From positions 186,001 through 250,000 of the forward strand of contig NZ_JBCAQT010000002.1 in assembly GCF_038419845.1 (NCBI RefSeq): 64,000 nucleotides of DNA, read 5' to 3'. The notes under the pieces are model-generated. The model was not told the origin of the DNA, ran no database searches, and worked only from the letters and a program-made list of their open reading frames with translations. The position numbers and the translations under genes are program-made. This stretch comes from Marinimicrobium sp038419845 (GTDB lineage Bacteria > Pseudomonadota > Gammaproteobacteria > Pseudomonadales > Cellvibrionaceae). This document shows positions 1 through 8,710 of the stretch, piece after piece (position 1 is the stretch's first letter; each line of letters starts with the position of its first letter).

Positions 1-2526
1 GTACCACTGTTTTTCACCATCGGCCCAGTTGCCCGGATTACCGACGCCACCGACGATCAACGCACCGTCTGAGGCCCAGTCGAGACGGTTGACCCCGGCT
101 TCCAGCCCCTGGATGAAACGGAACACCGCCCCCTGCAAACGTCCGTTCACCCGCTCGGCGTAGACGCGCTTGATACCGCCGTGGGTCACTTCACCGTGAA
201 TCATCTGATTCTGATAGGGACCGACGTTCAGAGGCGCCGGCTCACTGGGGGAATTGCCGATTTCGTCCTGGGGCAGCCAGACCACCGGTTTGGTTTCGGT
301 CAGATCGGCGGTGCCTTCGAAGTCCACCGAGCGCGAGCCGTACCAGGCCCCCGGCGTCAGTTCGACAATCTTACTGGATGGCAGCCAGTCGCCCTGGTTG
401 TCGGCAATAAACAGCTCGCCATCCACACCAAAGCCAATGCCGTTCGGGGTGCGCAGCCCGTGGGCAATAAACTCGACCTCCCCGTCGCTTTTACGGATTT
501 TGATGGCCTTGCCACGATCCGGCGCCTGAGGGTCGGCGCTGGCTCCACCGGCCAGAATCGCGGTGGCCAGGGTGCCGTAGAAGTAACCGTCTTTGTATTC
601 CAGGCCGAAAGCGAACTCGTGGAAGTTGTCGGTCACTGACCAGTCGGCGGACACCGTGTGGTAGACATCGATGATCTCATCGCCATTCACATCTTCCAGG
701 CGGGTCAGTTCCTGCTTTTGCAGAACGTAGATATCGCCGTCCACGACCTTCACGCCGAGCGGTTCGGCCAGGCCCCGGGCGATACGTTTGACGCTGGCCT
801 GTTCCGGGCCCTGATCGTAGTCGCTGACGATGTAGACCGAGCCTTCCGGGTCCCAGGTGGTGATGACCATCCGGCCATCGGGCAGAAAATCAATGCCGCC
901 GACCATGGGTTCAAACTCATCCGGGCGGGCCTGAAATCGATCGAATGCCGGGTGCACACCGGCGACTTTGGTCTGGTCGCCGGGAATGGTTTTGACCCGC
1001 TCCGGATCGGTAATCACCGGTACCACCTCCCGGCGATCCGCCGCCTGAATCTGCAACATCTTTGCCGGAATGATTTCAAACTCGCCGGTTTCGGGATTGC
1101 GCCACTGCATCGACAGGGTCGCACCACCGTGGCTCTGGAAGTGGATTAACTCCAGAGCGTGCAGGCCCGGCTCCAGGCTTACACTGGCATCTTCCGGCTC
1201 GGGGCCATGGAAACCCCAGCTGTCGATCAGCCGTTTTTCGTTCAGGTACACCACCGCGCCATCATCACTGATCAGGCGCAACTCGGTCTCCAATGCCTCA
1301 TCGATCTTCAGGTGGGTCTTTACCTGCAAAGCGAAGCGTAGATCCAGCGGTTTGAAAGAAGCCTTATCCGGGAAGTGAATGCGCGAGACCCGGGCCACTT
1401 CGGACGGGGCGCTGCCGCGCAGGCTCTCAATATTGGGTTGATCGCCACTGAAGTGGTGGCGGTACACCAGCGCTCCCTCACCACTGGCATCGGCGGGGGT
1501 TTCAGCCACCAGCTCCAGTGTGTCGGTGGACGGCTGATCAAGATTCCAACGGGTCTCTCCCTCCGTCTCTTCCTGCAGGGAGAAGATGTAGTCGACCATC
1601 TGCTCAGCATCTTCCTGGCTGAGGTCCGGGTGCGGACTCATGGGTACTTCACCCCAATTGCCAGCGCCCCCGAGAATGATCTTCTCGGCCAGCATCGCCC
1701 GGTTTTCCTGGGTATTGTCATAGCGTTCGGCAATGGACTGGTAGGAGGGGCCAACGGTCTTGATTTCAGGGTTATGGCAAGCGGCACAGTCACTGCCCTC
1801 GACCAACGTCTGGCCGGGGTGGTCGCCCTCACCTGCCTCGTCGGGGCGCTCGACACGGGTCGGGTCAATGAAGGTACGCTGCACTTGAGTCACGCCGTTT
1901 TTCAGCCGCAGAGTCTGGCTGCCCTTCCACTCCCCGCTGCCGACCAGTGTCTGATCGGCCGACTCTGCCAACCCGGTCAGGGTCAGGTCCAGCCCTGTGG
2001 GCAGACCATTGACGGCAAACTCCCGAGAAATGATCAGCCTGCCTTCTTCCAGCCGGGCGCTGGGCTTTTCCCACACGGTGGCACTCCAGTCCTCACCCTC
2101 GATGTCATAGCGAAGGACCGGTTGATCGCCGGAGTAACGATGGCCACCATAGCGCACACTGGCACCTTCGGTCTGCCACCGTGCGTCCTGGGTCAGGTAC
2201 AGAGCCCCTTCCGAGACCGGCTGTGGTCCGTGGCGGGTGTCAAACACGGCGCCGGTAAAGTGGACCGTGCCCTGCCAGGCCTGGTGCAAGTGGCCGGTTT
2301 CGACATCGTACGCCAGCTTGATGTCGTCGGGCTGGCTCAGGGTCAGCATGCGGGCGCGGTTGTCGAGGGTGGAGCGAAAGGCGATCATTTCGCCAGTAAG
2401 GGTCGCCGGATTGGCGGCCTGGAATTCGGGAGCCGGTTCGGTTTTCTGGCAGCCTTGGGCCAGCAACAGGCTGCTCAGGGCGCTAGCCAGCAGGCCGGTG
2501 CGGTAAAAGGTGAAAGGACGATTCAT
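1..2526 (-). CDS. Lipoprotein cytochrome c / PA14 / beta-propeller dehydrogenase (3' end outside window)
   Basis: About 842 residues are visible; the frame stays open to the window edge, so the C-terminus is missing. The N-terminus is a lipoprotein signal with a LLLAQGC lipobox. A beta-sandwich region follows, then a c-type cytochrome domain with a CAACH haem site near residue 248 and a downstream Met ligand candidate (GEVPMSPHP). Next is a PA14-like segment (AVVYLNEKRLIDSWGF), then a propeller with sugar-dehydrogenase-like blocks (GLRTPNGIGFG, GELFIADNQGDW). By family this is a periplasmic membrane-anchored dehydrogenase passing electrons to the respiratory chain. The substrate is unknown; a sugar or polyol is inferred from the propeller type. 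The ATG at 2526 sits just before the lipobox signal. Confidence 0.75.
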   Translation of the reverse strand, partial: MNRPFTFYRTGLLASALSSLLLAQGCQKTEPAPEFQAANPATLTGEMIAFRSTLDNRARMLTLSQPDDIKLAYDVETGHLHQAWQGTVHFTGAVFDTRHGPQPVSEGALYLTQDARWQTEGASVRYGGHRYSGDQPVLRYDIEGEDWSATVWEKPSARLEEGRLIISREFAVNGLPTGLDLTLTGLAESADQTLVGSGEWKGSQTLRLKNGVTQVQRTFIDPTRVERPDEAGEGDHPGQTLVEGSDCAACHNPEIKTVGPSYQSIAERYDNTQENRAMLAEKIILGGAGNWGEVPMSPHPDLSQEDAEQMVDYIFSLQEETEGETRWNLDQPSTDTLELVAETPADASGEGALVYRHHFSGDQPNIESLRGSAPSEVARVSRIHFPDKASFKPLDLRFALQVKTHLKIDEALETELRLISDDGAVVYLNEKRLIDSWGFHGPEPEDASVSLEPGLHALELIHFQSHGGATLSMQWRNPETGEFEIIPAKMLQIQAADRREVVPVITDPERVKTIPGDQTKVAGVHPAFDRFQARPDEFEPMVGGIDFLPDGRMVITTWDPEGSVYIVSDYDQGPEQASVKRIARGLAEPLGVKVVDGDIYVLQKQELTRLEDVNGDEIIDVYHTVSADWSVTDNFHEFAFGLEYKDGYFYGTLATAILAGGASADPQAPDRGKAIKIRKSDGEVEFIAHGLRTPNGIGFGVDGELFIADNQGDWLPSSKIVELTPGAWYGSRSVDFEGTADLTETKPVVWLPQDEIGNSPSEPAPLNVGPYQNQMIHGEVTHGGIKRVYAERVNGRLQGAVFRFIQGLEAGVNRLDWASDGALIVGGVGNPGNWADGEKQWY

Positions 2527-2738
2527 GGGACGCTCCGATTATTTTATTCGATCGATCAGCGACGCCTGAGAAAGCGGGCCGAGTTCGGGGAAAGACGCCG
2601 AAAATACCACACTACACCTTTTGCAATCGATTGAATACGTATGCAAGAAGCTTCGCCAAGAAAGTCCGGCGTTTGGCCCCTACAGGGGCTCCAGACACGC
2701 CGTGAACCCATGACCGCAATTGACCGGCGAATCGCCGG

Positions 2739-3299
2739 TTAGCGGATAATGTCGCCCGTAAGCAAGTCTCGAATGTCGGATGGCTGTGTCCGGTGACCCA
2801 CCTGACCCGGCGTAATATCGTCCAGACGGTTCCGAAAATACCGGTGGACCTGAAGCGCGGTACGTGCGGGAGCACCACCGGCCGGGTTGGCGGAGGTCGA
2901 GACAATGGGCCCACCGAAGGCGAGACTGAGCCCCGCCGCCACCGGATGATCGGTCACCCGCAGGGCCACCGACTCGAAGCGGCCGGAGATCCAGCCTGGC
3001 ACCAGCCCGGCGGTGGGCACCAACCAGGTCACCGGTCCGGGCCAGGTCTCGCGCAGTTGTTGCTGCAATCCCTTGTCCAGGCGGTCAATCAGGGGGGCAA
3101 ACTGCTCAATACGGGCGGCCACCAGAATCAGCCCCTTCTCCCAGGGGCGCTGCTTGAGCGCAAGCAGGCGCGCCACCGCCCTCGGGTTGTCGGGGTCGCA
3201 CCCCAATCCCCAGACGGCCTCGGTGGGATAAGCGATCACGCCGCCCGCCTGCATAAGCTGAGCGGCGCGTTGAATGCGGGGGTTGCGGGACCAGTCCAT
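2739..3299 (-). CDS. tsaC: L-threonylcarbamoyladenylate synthase TsaC (YrdC/RimN)
   Basis: This 186-aa protein makes threonylcarbamoyl-AMP from Thr, bicarbonate and ATP for tRNA t6A37 synthesis in the cytoplasm. The YrdC fold is shown by YPTEAVWGLGCDP near the N-terminus, the K/R-rich nucleotide loop (LALKQRPWEKGLILV) and the late STSANPAGG motif. Length matches the short TsaC type (about 190 aa) and there is no Sua5 C-terminal domain. The frame opens at 3350, but the ATG at 3299 is preceded by AGAGAGG and gives the family start, so I chose it. It lies 60 bases after dprA on the same strand, a common gammaproteobacterial order; the aroE/hemF genes often found next are absent here. Confidence 0.93.
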   Translation of the reverse strand: MDWSRNPRIQRAAQLMQAGGVIAYPTEAVWGLGCDPDNPRAVARLLALKQRPWEKGLILVAARIEQFAPLIDRLDKGLQQQLRETWPGPVTWLVPTAGLVPGWISGRFESVALRVTDHPVAAGLSLAFGGPIVSTSANPAGGAPARTALQVHRYFRNRLDDITPGQVGHRTQPSDIRDLLTGDIIR

Positions 3300-3359
3300 T
3301 CTTACCTCTCTTGAGGGACTCACTTGGAGACGCGAATCTAACCCAGCCAAGGGATGAAC

Positions 3360-4496
3360 TCAACCAGAACCAGACGCTACCCGAACAAACCCCGACGCGG
3401 TTTCACTCACCACCCCCTTCAACTGCAACCCGACCAGGTGGGCGGACAGTGTTCCCACGTCCAGGTTGCTGTGCTGAGCCAGACTGTCGAGATCCTGAGG
3501 GTCGTAGCCGAGTGCCTTGACCACGGCACGCTCCTCGTCATTCAGGCCCGGCAATTCTGACGCAGCCGATTCATCGGCAAACAACTCGCCCTGATATCCC
3601 AGATACCCGCCCAGCTGCTCGACGATATCGCGAGCGGTTTCCACCAGGGTGGCGCCTTCGCGAATCAGGCGGTGGCAGCCCCGCGCCAGGGGGTTGTGAA
3701 TGGAGCCGGGGATGGCGAATACCTCGCGGTTCTGTTGCAGGGCAAAGCGCGCCGTGATGAGGGAGCCGCTTTTCAGGGCCGCTTCCACAACCAGGGTTCC
3801 CCCGCAGAGGCCGCTGATGATGCGGTTGCGCTGGGGGAAGTGGGAGGCCTGGGGGCCGAGCCCAAGAGGGAATTCCGAAATCAGGGCGCCGCCCTGGGCC
3901 AGCATCTGATCGGCCAGGCGCCGGTGCCGGGCCGGGTACACCCGGTCGATGCCGGTGCCCATCACCCCGAGCGTCACGCCCTCGGCGTCCAGGGCTCCGG
4001 CGTGGGCGAAGCCGTCGACGCCCAGCGCCAGACCGCTGGTGATCGCAAAGCCGCGCGCGGCGAGAAAGGCGGAGAACTGCCGGGCATTGTCGCGTCCGCC
4101 AGTGGAGGGGTTGCGGCTGCCGACCACGGCCAGCTGGGGCAGACTCAGGGCGGTCAGGTCACCGCGCACATACAGTAGGGGCGGCGCCCGCCGGATTTCC
4201 TTGAGCAGGGGCGGATAGGCGTCTTCTTCCAGCGCCAACAATTGTACGTCCGGGTGCTGCGCCAGCCAGTCCCGATCGCGCTGGACCTGTTCCCCGAGGG
4301 CGCTCCTGGAGAGGTGATCCTGATAGTCGGCCAGGGCCTCGCGCGCTTCGGCCTCGAGCCAGGGGGCCAGGTCCGGGGCGGATTGCTCCAGCACCCGCTG
4401 GGCGGAGCCGAAGTGCTCCACCAGTCGGGCTCGGGCGGAGGCGCCGGCACGGGGCAGTCGTTGGAGTACAAGGTGGGCGTGGTGGGTTGCGTCCAT
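3360..4496 (-). CDS. dprA: DNA processing protein DprA (Smf)
   Basis: DprA (378 aa) loads RecA on incoming single-stranded DNA during transformation. A SAM-like N-terminal region (LVLQRLPRAGASARARLVEHFG) is followed by the extended Rossmann fold: AVVGSRNPSTGG, ITSGLALGVDGFAHAGAL, GVMGTGIDRVYP, SEFPLG, HFPQRNRIISGL and GSLITARFAL. A C-terminal winged-helix region (LDSLAQHSNLDVGTLSAHLVGL) is typical of proteobacterial DprA. The frame is open to 4619, which would run over the upstream lysM stop. The ATG at 4496 with AGAGGAAC upstream gives the expected N-terminus. It sits between the LysM gene and tsaC, the usual order. Confidence 0.95.
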   Translation of the reverse strand: MDATHHAHLVLQRLPRAGASARARLVEHFGSAQRVLEQSAPDLAPWLEAEAREALADYQDHLSRSALGEQVQRDRDWLAQHPDVQLLALEEDAYPPLLKEIRRAPPLLYVRGDLTALSLPQLAVVGSRNPSTGGRDNARQFSAFLAARGFAITSGLALGVDGFAHAGALDAEGVTLGVMGTGIDRVYPARHRRLADQMLAQGGALISEFPLGLGPQASHFPQRNRIISGLCGGTLVVEAALKSGSLITARFALQQNREVFAIPGSIHNPLARGCHRLIREGATLVETARDIVEQLGGYLGYQGELFADESAASELPGLNDEERAVVKALGYDPQDLDSLAQHSNLDVGTLSAHLVGLQLKGVVSETASGFVRVASGSG

Positions 4497-4569
4497 GTCG
4501 GTTCCTCTTTCATCCTGAAAGCGCGGCTCCCGAAGGAGTCGCCGGTGTTCCAATGTAACTTGTTGCGCG

Positions 4570-5604
4570 TCAGGGGTTGAGCAGTTTGTCGTTGACCGCC
4601 AGGGGGCGCTCGGCTTCAAGCACCAGCGCCAGGCTCATTTTCTCGAAGGTGCGGAAAATCATCACCAGGCCGGCGCGCTCGTCCGGGAGGGTCACCCGCT
4701 CGCCGGTGACCGGGTCGCGGGTGGTTTCGCCGCGCTTGTGCACCGCCAGGACATTGCCGACCAGCAGGCCTTCGCGCTCACCCCGGTTGACCATCACCAC
4801 ATCCATCTTGCCCACCTGGGACACGCCGCCCTCAACGGCCATGATCAGGGCGTTGATCTCGTCATCCGGGGCGCTGGGGTAAAAGTTGGGATCGATCGAG
4901 CGCTCTTCGCTGGGCAGAAGACGATCGCCCATGCGTACCTCTTCCATCGAGCGGGTGACCTTGACGCGGGCCACATCGCCCTCTTCGGTCCCCAGACGCA
5001 CGGCGCCGATGTTCTTGGCGTGGGTGCCCAGGTATTCACCGGTTTCCGGGTCGCGGAACCGCTCTTCTTTGCGGTAGACGCCGTAGTTGCGGAAGTCTCC
5101 TTCAAAGTCGCCGCGAGCGTAGGCTCTGTCGCCGGCACCAACGATCAGGCGCTCCTCCGGGCCCGCCAGCATGTAGGGGGCCGACTCCAGCTGCTCTTCG
5201 GTGACCACGCGGCTGCGGGACAGGAAGGTGTTGACCCGATCCAGGGGGATGGTGCTGATGGCATCATCCTTGGGCAGTACCCGGACGCTGGGATCCAGGT
5301 CGGTGACGCCGGGTGCCATTTTGACCGGGCGATCCCGGGTCAGACGGGGCTTGCCATCGACGTACACCAGGTAAATCACATCGCCGGGGTAGATCAGGTG
5401 GGGGTTCTCGATCTGCTCATTGACGTGCCAGATTTCGGGCCAGAGCCAGGGCGTGTTGAGAAAGGTATTGGAGATGTCCCAGAGGGTGTCGCCCTTCTGG
5501 ACGGTGTATTCTTCCGGGTGATCACTGCGGAAAGACGCATCCTGGGCCCAGCTGACCAACGCCAGCATCGGTGCCAGCAGGAGCGCGAGCATCAACTTTT
5601 TCAT
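4570..5604 (-). CDS. LysM peptidoglycan-binding periplasmic protein
   Basis: The 344-aa product has a cleavable signal peptide (LALLLAPMLALVSWAQ) followed by one LysM domain at about residues 33-80 (YTVQKGDTLWDISNTFL and HLIYPGDVIYL). The remaining 260 residues have no catalytic motif I recognise and look like beta-rich repeats (KVTRSMEEVRMGDRLLPSEE; GVSQVGKMDVVMVNRGEREG). Homologues sit just before dprA in many gammaproteobacteria, as here. The role is probably binding of cell-wall glycan in the periplasm; a direct enzyme function is not supported. It is divergent from def across a 188-base gap. Confidence 0.88.
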   Translation of the reverse strand: MKKLMLALLLAPMLALVSWAQDASFRSDHPEEYTVQKGDTLWDISNTFLNTPWLWPEIWHVNEQIENPHLIYPGDVIYLVYVDGKPRLTRDRPVKMAPGVTDLDPSVRVLPKDDAISTIPLDRVNTFLSRSRVVTEEQLESAPYMLAGPEERLIVGAGDRAYARGDFEGDFRNYGVYRKEERFRDPETGEYLGTHAKNIGAVRLGTEEGDVARVKVTRSMEEVRMGDRLLPSEERSIDPNFYPSAPDDEINALIMAVEGGVSQVGKMDVVMVNRGEREGLLVGNVLAVHKRGETTRDPVTGERVTLPDERAGLVMIFRTFEKMSLALVLEAERPLAVNDKLLNP

Positions 5605-5792
5605 AGAAACCGATCCTGTATTGTTAGGCCCGGAAGTGCTTAACCGGTTATAATCCCAAAGCAGCGCCGGAGGTTATTATTCTGCCTCCGGCAAACGTTA
5701 GCGCGATAGTTGAAGCATAGCAAGTAAACACTGTGCGATCATCATGTTAGCAGCGCTTTTTATTTCTTTACTAGAAGTTTGTCACAAAGATT

Positions 5793-6302
5793 ATGGCGAA
5801 ACTCGATATTCTGGAATTTCCCGATCCGCGTCTGCGCACGGTGGCCAAACCCGTGGCTCAGGTCGACGAACGCATCCGCCAGCTGGTGGATGACATGTTC
5901 GAGACCATGTACGCCGCTCCCGGCGTCGGCCTGGCCGCTACCCAGGTCAATGTGCACGAACGCGTGGTGGTGATCGACGTGAGCGAAGACCAGAGCCAGC
6001 CGATGGTGTTCATCAACCCGGAGGTGACGGTGCTGGACGAGGAGACCCTGCGCGAGTACGACGAGGGCTGCCTGTCCGTACCCGGTTTCTATGAAACCGT
6101 GAAACGCCCGGAAAAAGTCCGGGTGGATGCCATCGGGCGAGATGGCCAGCCGTTCAGCCTGGAGCCGGATGGGCTGCTGGCGGTGTGCATTCAGCACGAG
6201 CTGGATCACCTCAACGGCAAGCTGTTCGTGGACTACATCTCGCCGGTCAAGCGCCAGCGCATCCGCAAAAAGCTGGAAAAAGAACACCGCCTGCGGGCCT
6301 GA
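5793..6302 (+). CDS. def: Peptide deformylase
   Basis: This 169-aa cytoplasmic metalloenzyme removes the formyl group from the starting methionine of new proteins. All three family motifs are present: GVGLAATQ near residue 45, EGCLSVP near 90 (Cys is a metal ligand) and QHELDHLNG near 132 (two His ligands and the catalytic Glu). Length equals the E. coli enzyme. It is the first gene of a def-fmt-rsmB-trkA-trkH run on the plus strand, 33 bases before fmt, and is transcribed away from the LysM gene. No strong ribosome site precedes the ATG. Confidence 0.97.
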   Translation: MAKLDILEFPDPRLRTVAKPVAQVDERIRQLVDDMFETMYAAPGVGLAATQVNVHERVVVIDVSEDQSQPMVFINPEVTVLDEETLREYDEGCLSVPGFYETVKRPEKVRVDAIGRDGQPFSLEPDGLLAVCIQHELDHLNGKLFVDYISPVKRQRIRKKLEKEHRLRA

Positions 6303-6335
6303 TCTGCAGGCCCCGACAACCGACTCCGATACGCC

Positions 6336-7313
6336 ATGCCTGAAACCAGTCATCGCGGCGGCCTGCGCCTTGTGTTCGCGGGCACGCCCGACTTTGCCGC
6401 CCATCACCTGCGCGCGCTGCTCGCCAGCGAGCATCAGTTAGTGGGCGTTTACACACAGCCCGACCGCCCGGCCGGGCGCGGCAAGAAGCTCCACGCCAGC
6501 CCCGTCAAGGAGCTGGCTCTGGCCGAGGGGCTGCCGGTGTATCAGCCCGCCAGCCTGAAGGCCCCGGAAGCCCGGGCCGAGCTGGCCGCGCTGGAGGCCG
6601 ATATTCTGGTGGTGGTGGCCTACGGCCTGCTGCTGCCCAAGGCCATTCTGGAGACGCCGCGCCTGGGCTGCATCAATGTGCACGCCTCGCTGCTGCCGCG
6701 CTGGCGCGGAGCCGCGCCCATTCAGCGGGCTATTGAAGCCGGCGACCGCGAATCCGGTGTGACCATCATGCAGATGGACGAAGGCCTGGATACCGGCGCC
6801 ATGCTGGTCAAGGCGACCTGCCCGATCGAGCCCACCGATACCGCGGGTGATCTGCACGACCGGCTGGCGACACTGGGCGGGCCGGCCCTGCGAGAGGCGC
6901 TGACGCAATTGGCTGAGGGCCGGGCTCAGCCCGAGACACAAGATGAGCGCGACAGCTGCTATGCGCCCAAGATCACCAAAGCCGAAGCCGCATTGGACTG
7001 GCACCAGTCCAACGAGGCCCTGGAACGAAAAGTGCGCGCCTTCAACCCCTTTCCGATTGCGCATTTCAAGCGCGCCGGTAGCGGCGACCCCATCCGCGTC
7101 TGGTCGGCTACCGCTGTGGCGGAGGACGCCTCCGAACCCCCCGGTACCGTGTGCAATCTGGACAAACACGGACTGACGGTCGCCTGCGGCCGGGGTCAGC
7201 TGCAGATTCACACCCTGCAACTGCCCGGCAAGCGCGCCATGACGGTGGAAGAGCTGCTGCGCGGCCGACCGGACCTGTTTCAGGTCGGAGAATCGCTGGA
7301 GACCGACACGTGA
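6336..7313 (+). CDS. fmt: Methionyl-tRNA formyltransferase
   Basis: Fmt (325 aa) transfers a formyl group from 10-formyl-THF to Met-tRNAfMet. The N-terminal formyltransferase domain shows LRLVFAGTPDFAAHHLRALL, the PDRPAGRGKKL loop, and the catalytic-core block HASLLPRWRGAAPIQRAI (Asn-His-Asp site: INVHASLLPRW with the later Asp in MDEGLDTGAML). The C-terminal tRNA-binding domain (residues about 205-315) is present. Its TGA stop overlaps the GTG start of rsmB by four bases, so the two are translationally coupled. Confidence 0.97.
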   Translation: MPETSHRGGLRLVFAGTPDFAAHHLRALLASEHQLVGVYTQPDRPAGRGKKLHASPVKELALAEGLPVYQPASLKAPEARAELAALEADILVVVAYGLLLPKAILETPRLGCINVHASLLPRWRGAAPIQRAIEAGDRESGVTIMQMDEGLDTGAMLVKATCPIEPTDTAGDLHDRLATLGGPALREALTQLAEGRAQPETQDERDSCYAPKITKAEAALDWHQSNEALERKVRAFNPFPIAHFKRAGSGDPIRVWSATAVAEDASEPPGTVCNLDKHGLTVACGRGQLQIHTLQLPGKRAMTVEELLRGRPDLFQVGESLETDT

Positions 7314-8611
7314 AAGTCCGTACCGCCGCCGCCCGCCTGCTGGCCGACCTGCTGCGCCAGAAAGGCTCGCTTTCAAGCCTGATGCCGACCTACCAGGAAA
7401 AGGTCCCGGAGCGGGACCGCCCGCTGCTGCAGGAGCTGTGCTACGGCTCGCTGCGCTGGTACCCGCGCCTGGACGCCTACCTGAGCAAGCTGCTGGACAA
7501 GCCACTGAAGGCCAAAGACGGCGATATTCAGGCGCTGCTGCTGCTTGGTCTGTACCAACTGACCCACACCCGCATTCCCGATCACGCCGCCATTGGCGCC
7601 ACGGTCGAGTGCGCCCGGGAGCTGAAAAAGCCCTGGGCGACACGCCTGCTCAACGGTGTGCTGCGCCGCTTCCAGCGCGAGCGCGAGAGTCTGGATGCCC
7701 AACTCGCCAACCGCACAGAGTTTGTAAGCGCTCACCCTCACTGGCTACTGCAGCGCCTGAAAAAAGCCTGGCCCGAGCAGGTGGACGCCATCGTCAACGC
7801 CAACAACGGCCACCCGCCGCTGACCCTGCGCCTGAATCCGGCCCATCAGAGCCGGGAGGCGTATCTGGCGCGGCTGGCCGAGCTGGAGATCGACGCCCAA
7901 CCCTGCGCCTTCAGTCCGGTGGGCATTACATTGCATACCCCCTGCGATGTACGTCAATTGCCACTGTTTGCCGAGGGGGGCGTGAGTGTGCAGGACGAAG
8001 CCGCCCAACTGAGCGCGCCCCTGCTGAACCTCGCCCCGGGACAGCGGGTACTGGACGCCTGCAGCGCCCCGGGCGGCAAGACCGGCCATATACTGGAAGC
8101 CGAACCGCAACTGACCGAGGTGGTGGCGCTGGACAGCGAAGCGCGGCGCCTGGAGCGGGTGCGGGAAAACCTCGCCCGACTGGGCCGCGAGGCCACCGTG
8201 ATCTGTGGCGATGCCGGCCAAACTGCAGACTGGTGGGACGGCACTCCCTTTGACCGCATTCTGCTGGATGCACCCTGCTCGGCCACCGGCATCATCCGCC
8301 GACAACCGGACATCAAGCTGCTGCGCAACCCGGCGGAAATCACCAAGCTGGCACAGCTGCAGGGCCGCCTGCTGGACGCGCTCTGGCCGCTATTGGCCCC
8401 GGGAGGCCAGCTGCTGTACGCCACCTGCTCGGTCATGCCCGAGGAGAACACCGAGGTCGTCGCCGCCTTTGTCGGGCGCCAGAGCGACGCGCGCTGCCCG
8501 GCGCTGGAGGCCGACTGGGGTCTGGGGCAGCCCTGCGGGCGTCAGCTTCTTCCCGCCGAGACGGGTCACGACGGCTTTTATTACGCCCGTTTGACCAAGG
8601 AAATGGGGTAA
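7310..8611 (+). CDS. rsmB: 16S rRNA (cytosine-967 C5)-methyltransferase RsmB
   Basis: RsmB (Sun/Fmu) makes m5C967 in 16S rRNA. The open frame begins at 7151, inside fmt, but the GTG at 7310 overlaps the fmt stop (GTGA) and yields VKVRTAAARLLADLL, the usual family start; this gives 433 aa against 429 in E. coli. An N-terminal NusB-like RNA-binding domain (about 1-140) precedes a SAM-dependent methyltransferase with VLDACSAPGGKTGHIL, DAPCSATGI (catalytic Cys region) and LLYATCSVMPEEN (second Cys). It follows fmt in the canonical order. Confidence 0.96.
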   Translation: MKVRTAAARLLADLLRQKGSLSSLMPTYQEKVPERDRPLLQELCYGSLRWYPRLDAYLSKLLDKPLKAKDGDIQALLLLGLYQLTHTRIPDHAAIGATVECARELKKPWATRLLNGVLRRFQRERESLDAQLANRTEFVSAHPHWLLQRLKKAWPEQVDAIVNANNGHPPLTLRLNPAHQSREAYLARLAELEIDAQPCAFSPVGITLHTPCDVRQLPLFAEGGVSVQDEAAQLSAPLLNLAPGQRVLDACSAPGGKTGHILEAEPQLTEVVALDSEARRLERVRENLARLGREATVICGDAGQTADWWDGTPFDRILLDAPCSATGIIRRQPDIKLLRNPAEITKLAQLQGRLLDALWPLLAPGGQLLYATCSVMPEENTEVVAAFVGRQSDARCPALEADWGLGQPCGRQLLPAETGHDGFYYARLTKEMG

Positions 8612-8710
8612 ACGGGGCAATTTGGCGAGAAATGTCGCCTTAATTGAGGCAAACTACACGCTTTGACGCATATCAGAGGCCATGTGAACAACAATGCCGA
8701 CAGCTAGCCT

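Noticed and set aside
1375..2634. 419-codon plus-strand open frame
   Set aside because: Antisense to the cytochrome/propeller gene, whose reading frame carries clear lipobox, CAACH and propeller motifs; the opposite frame has none.
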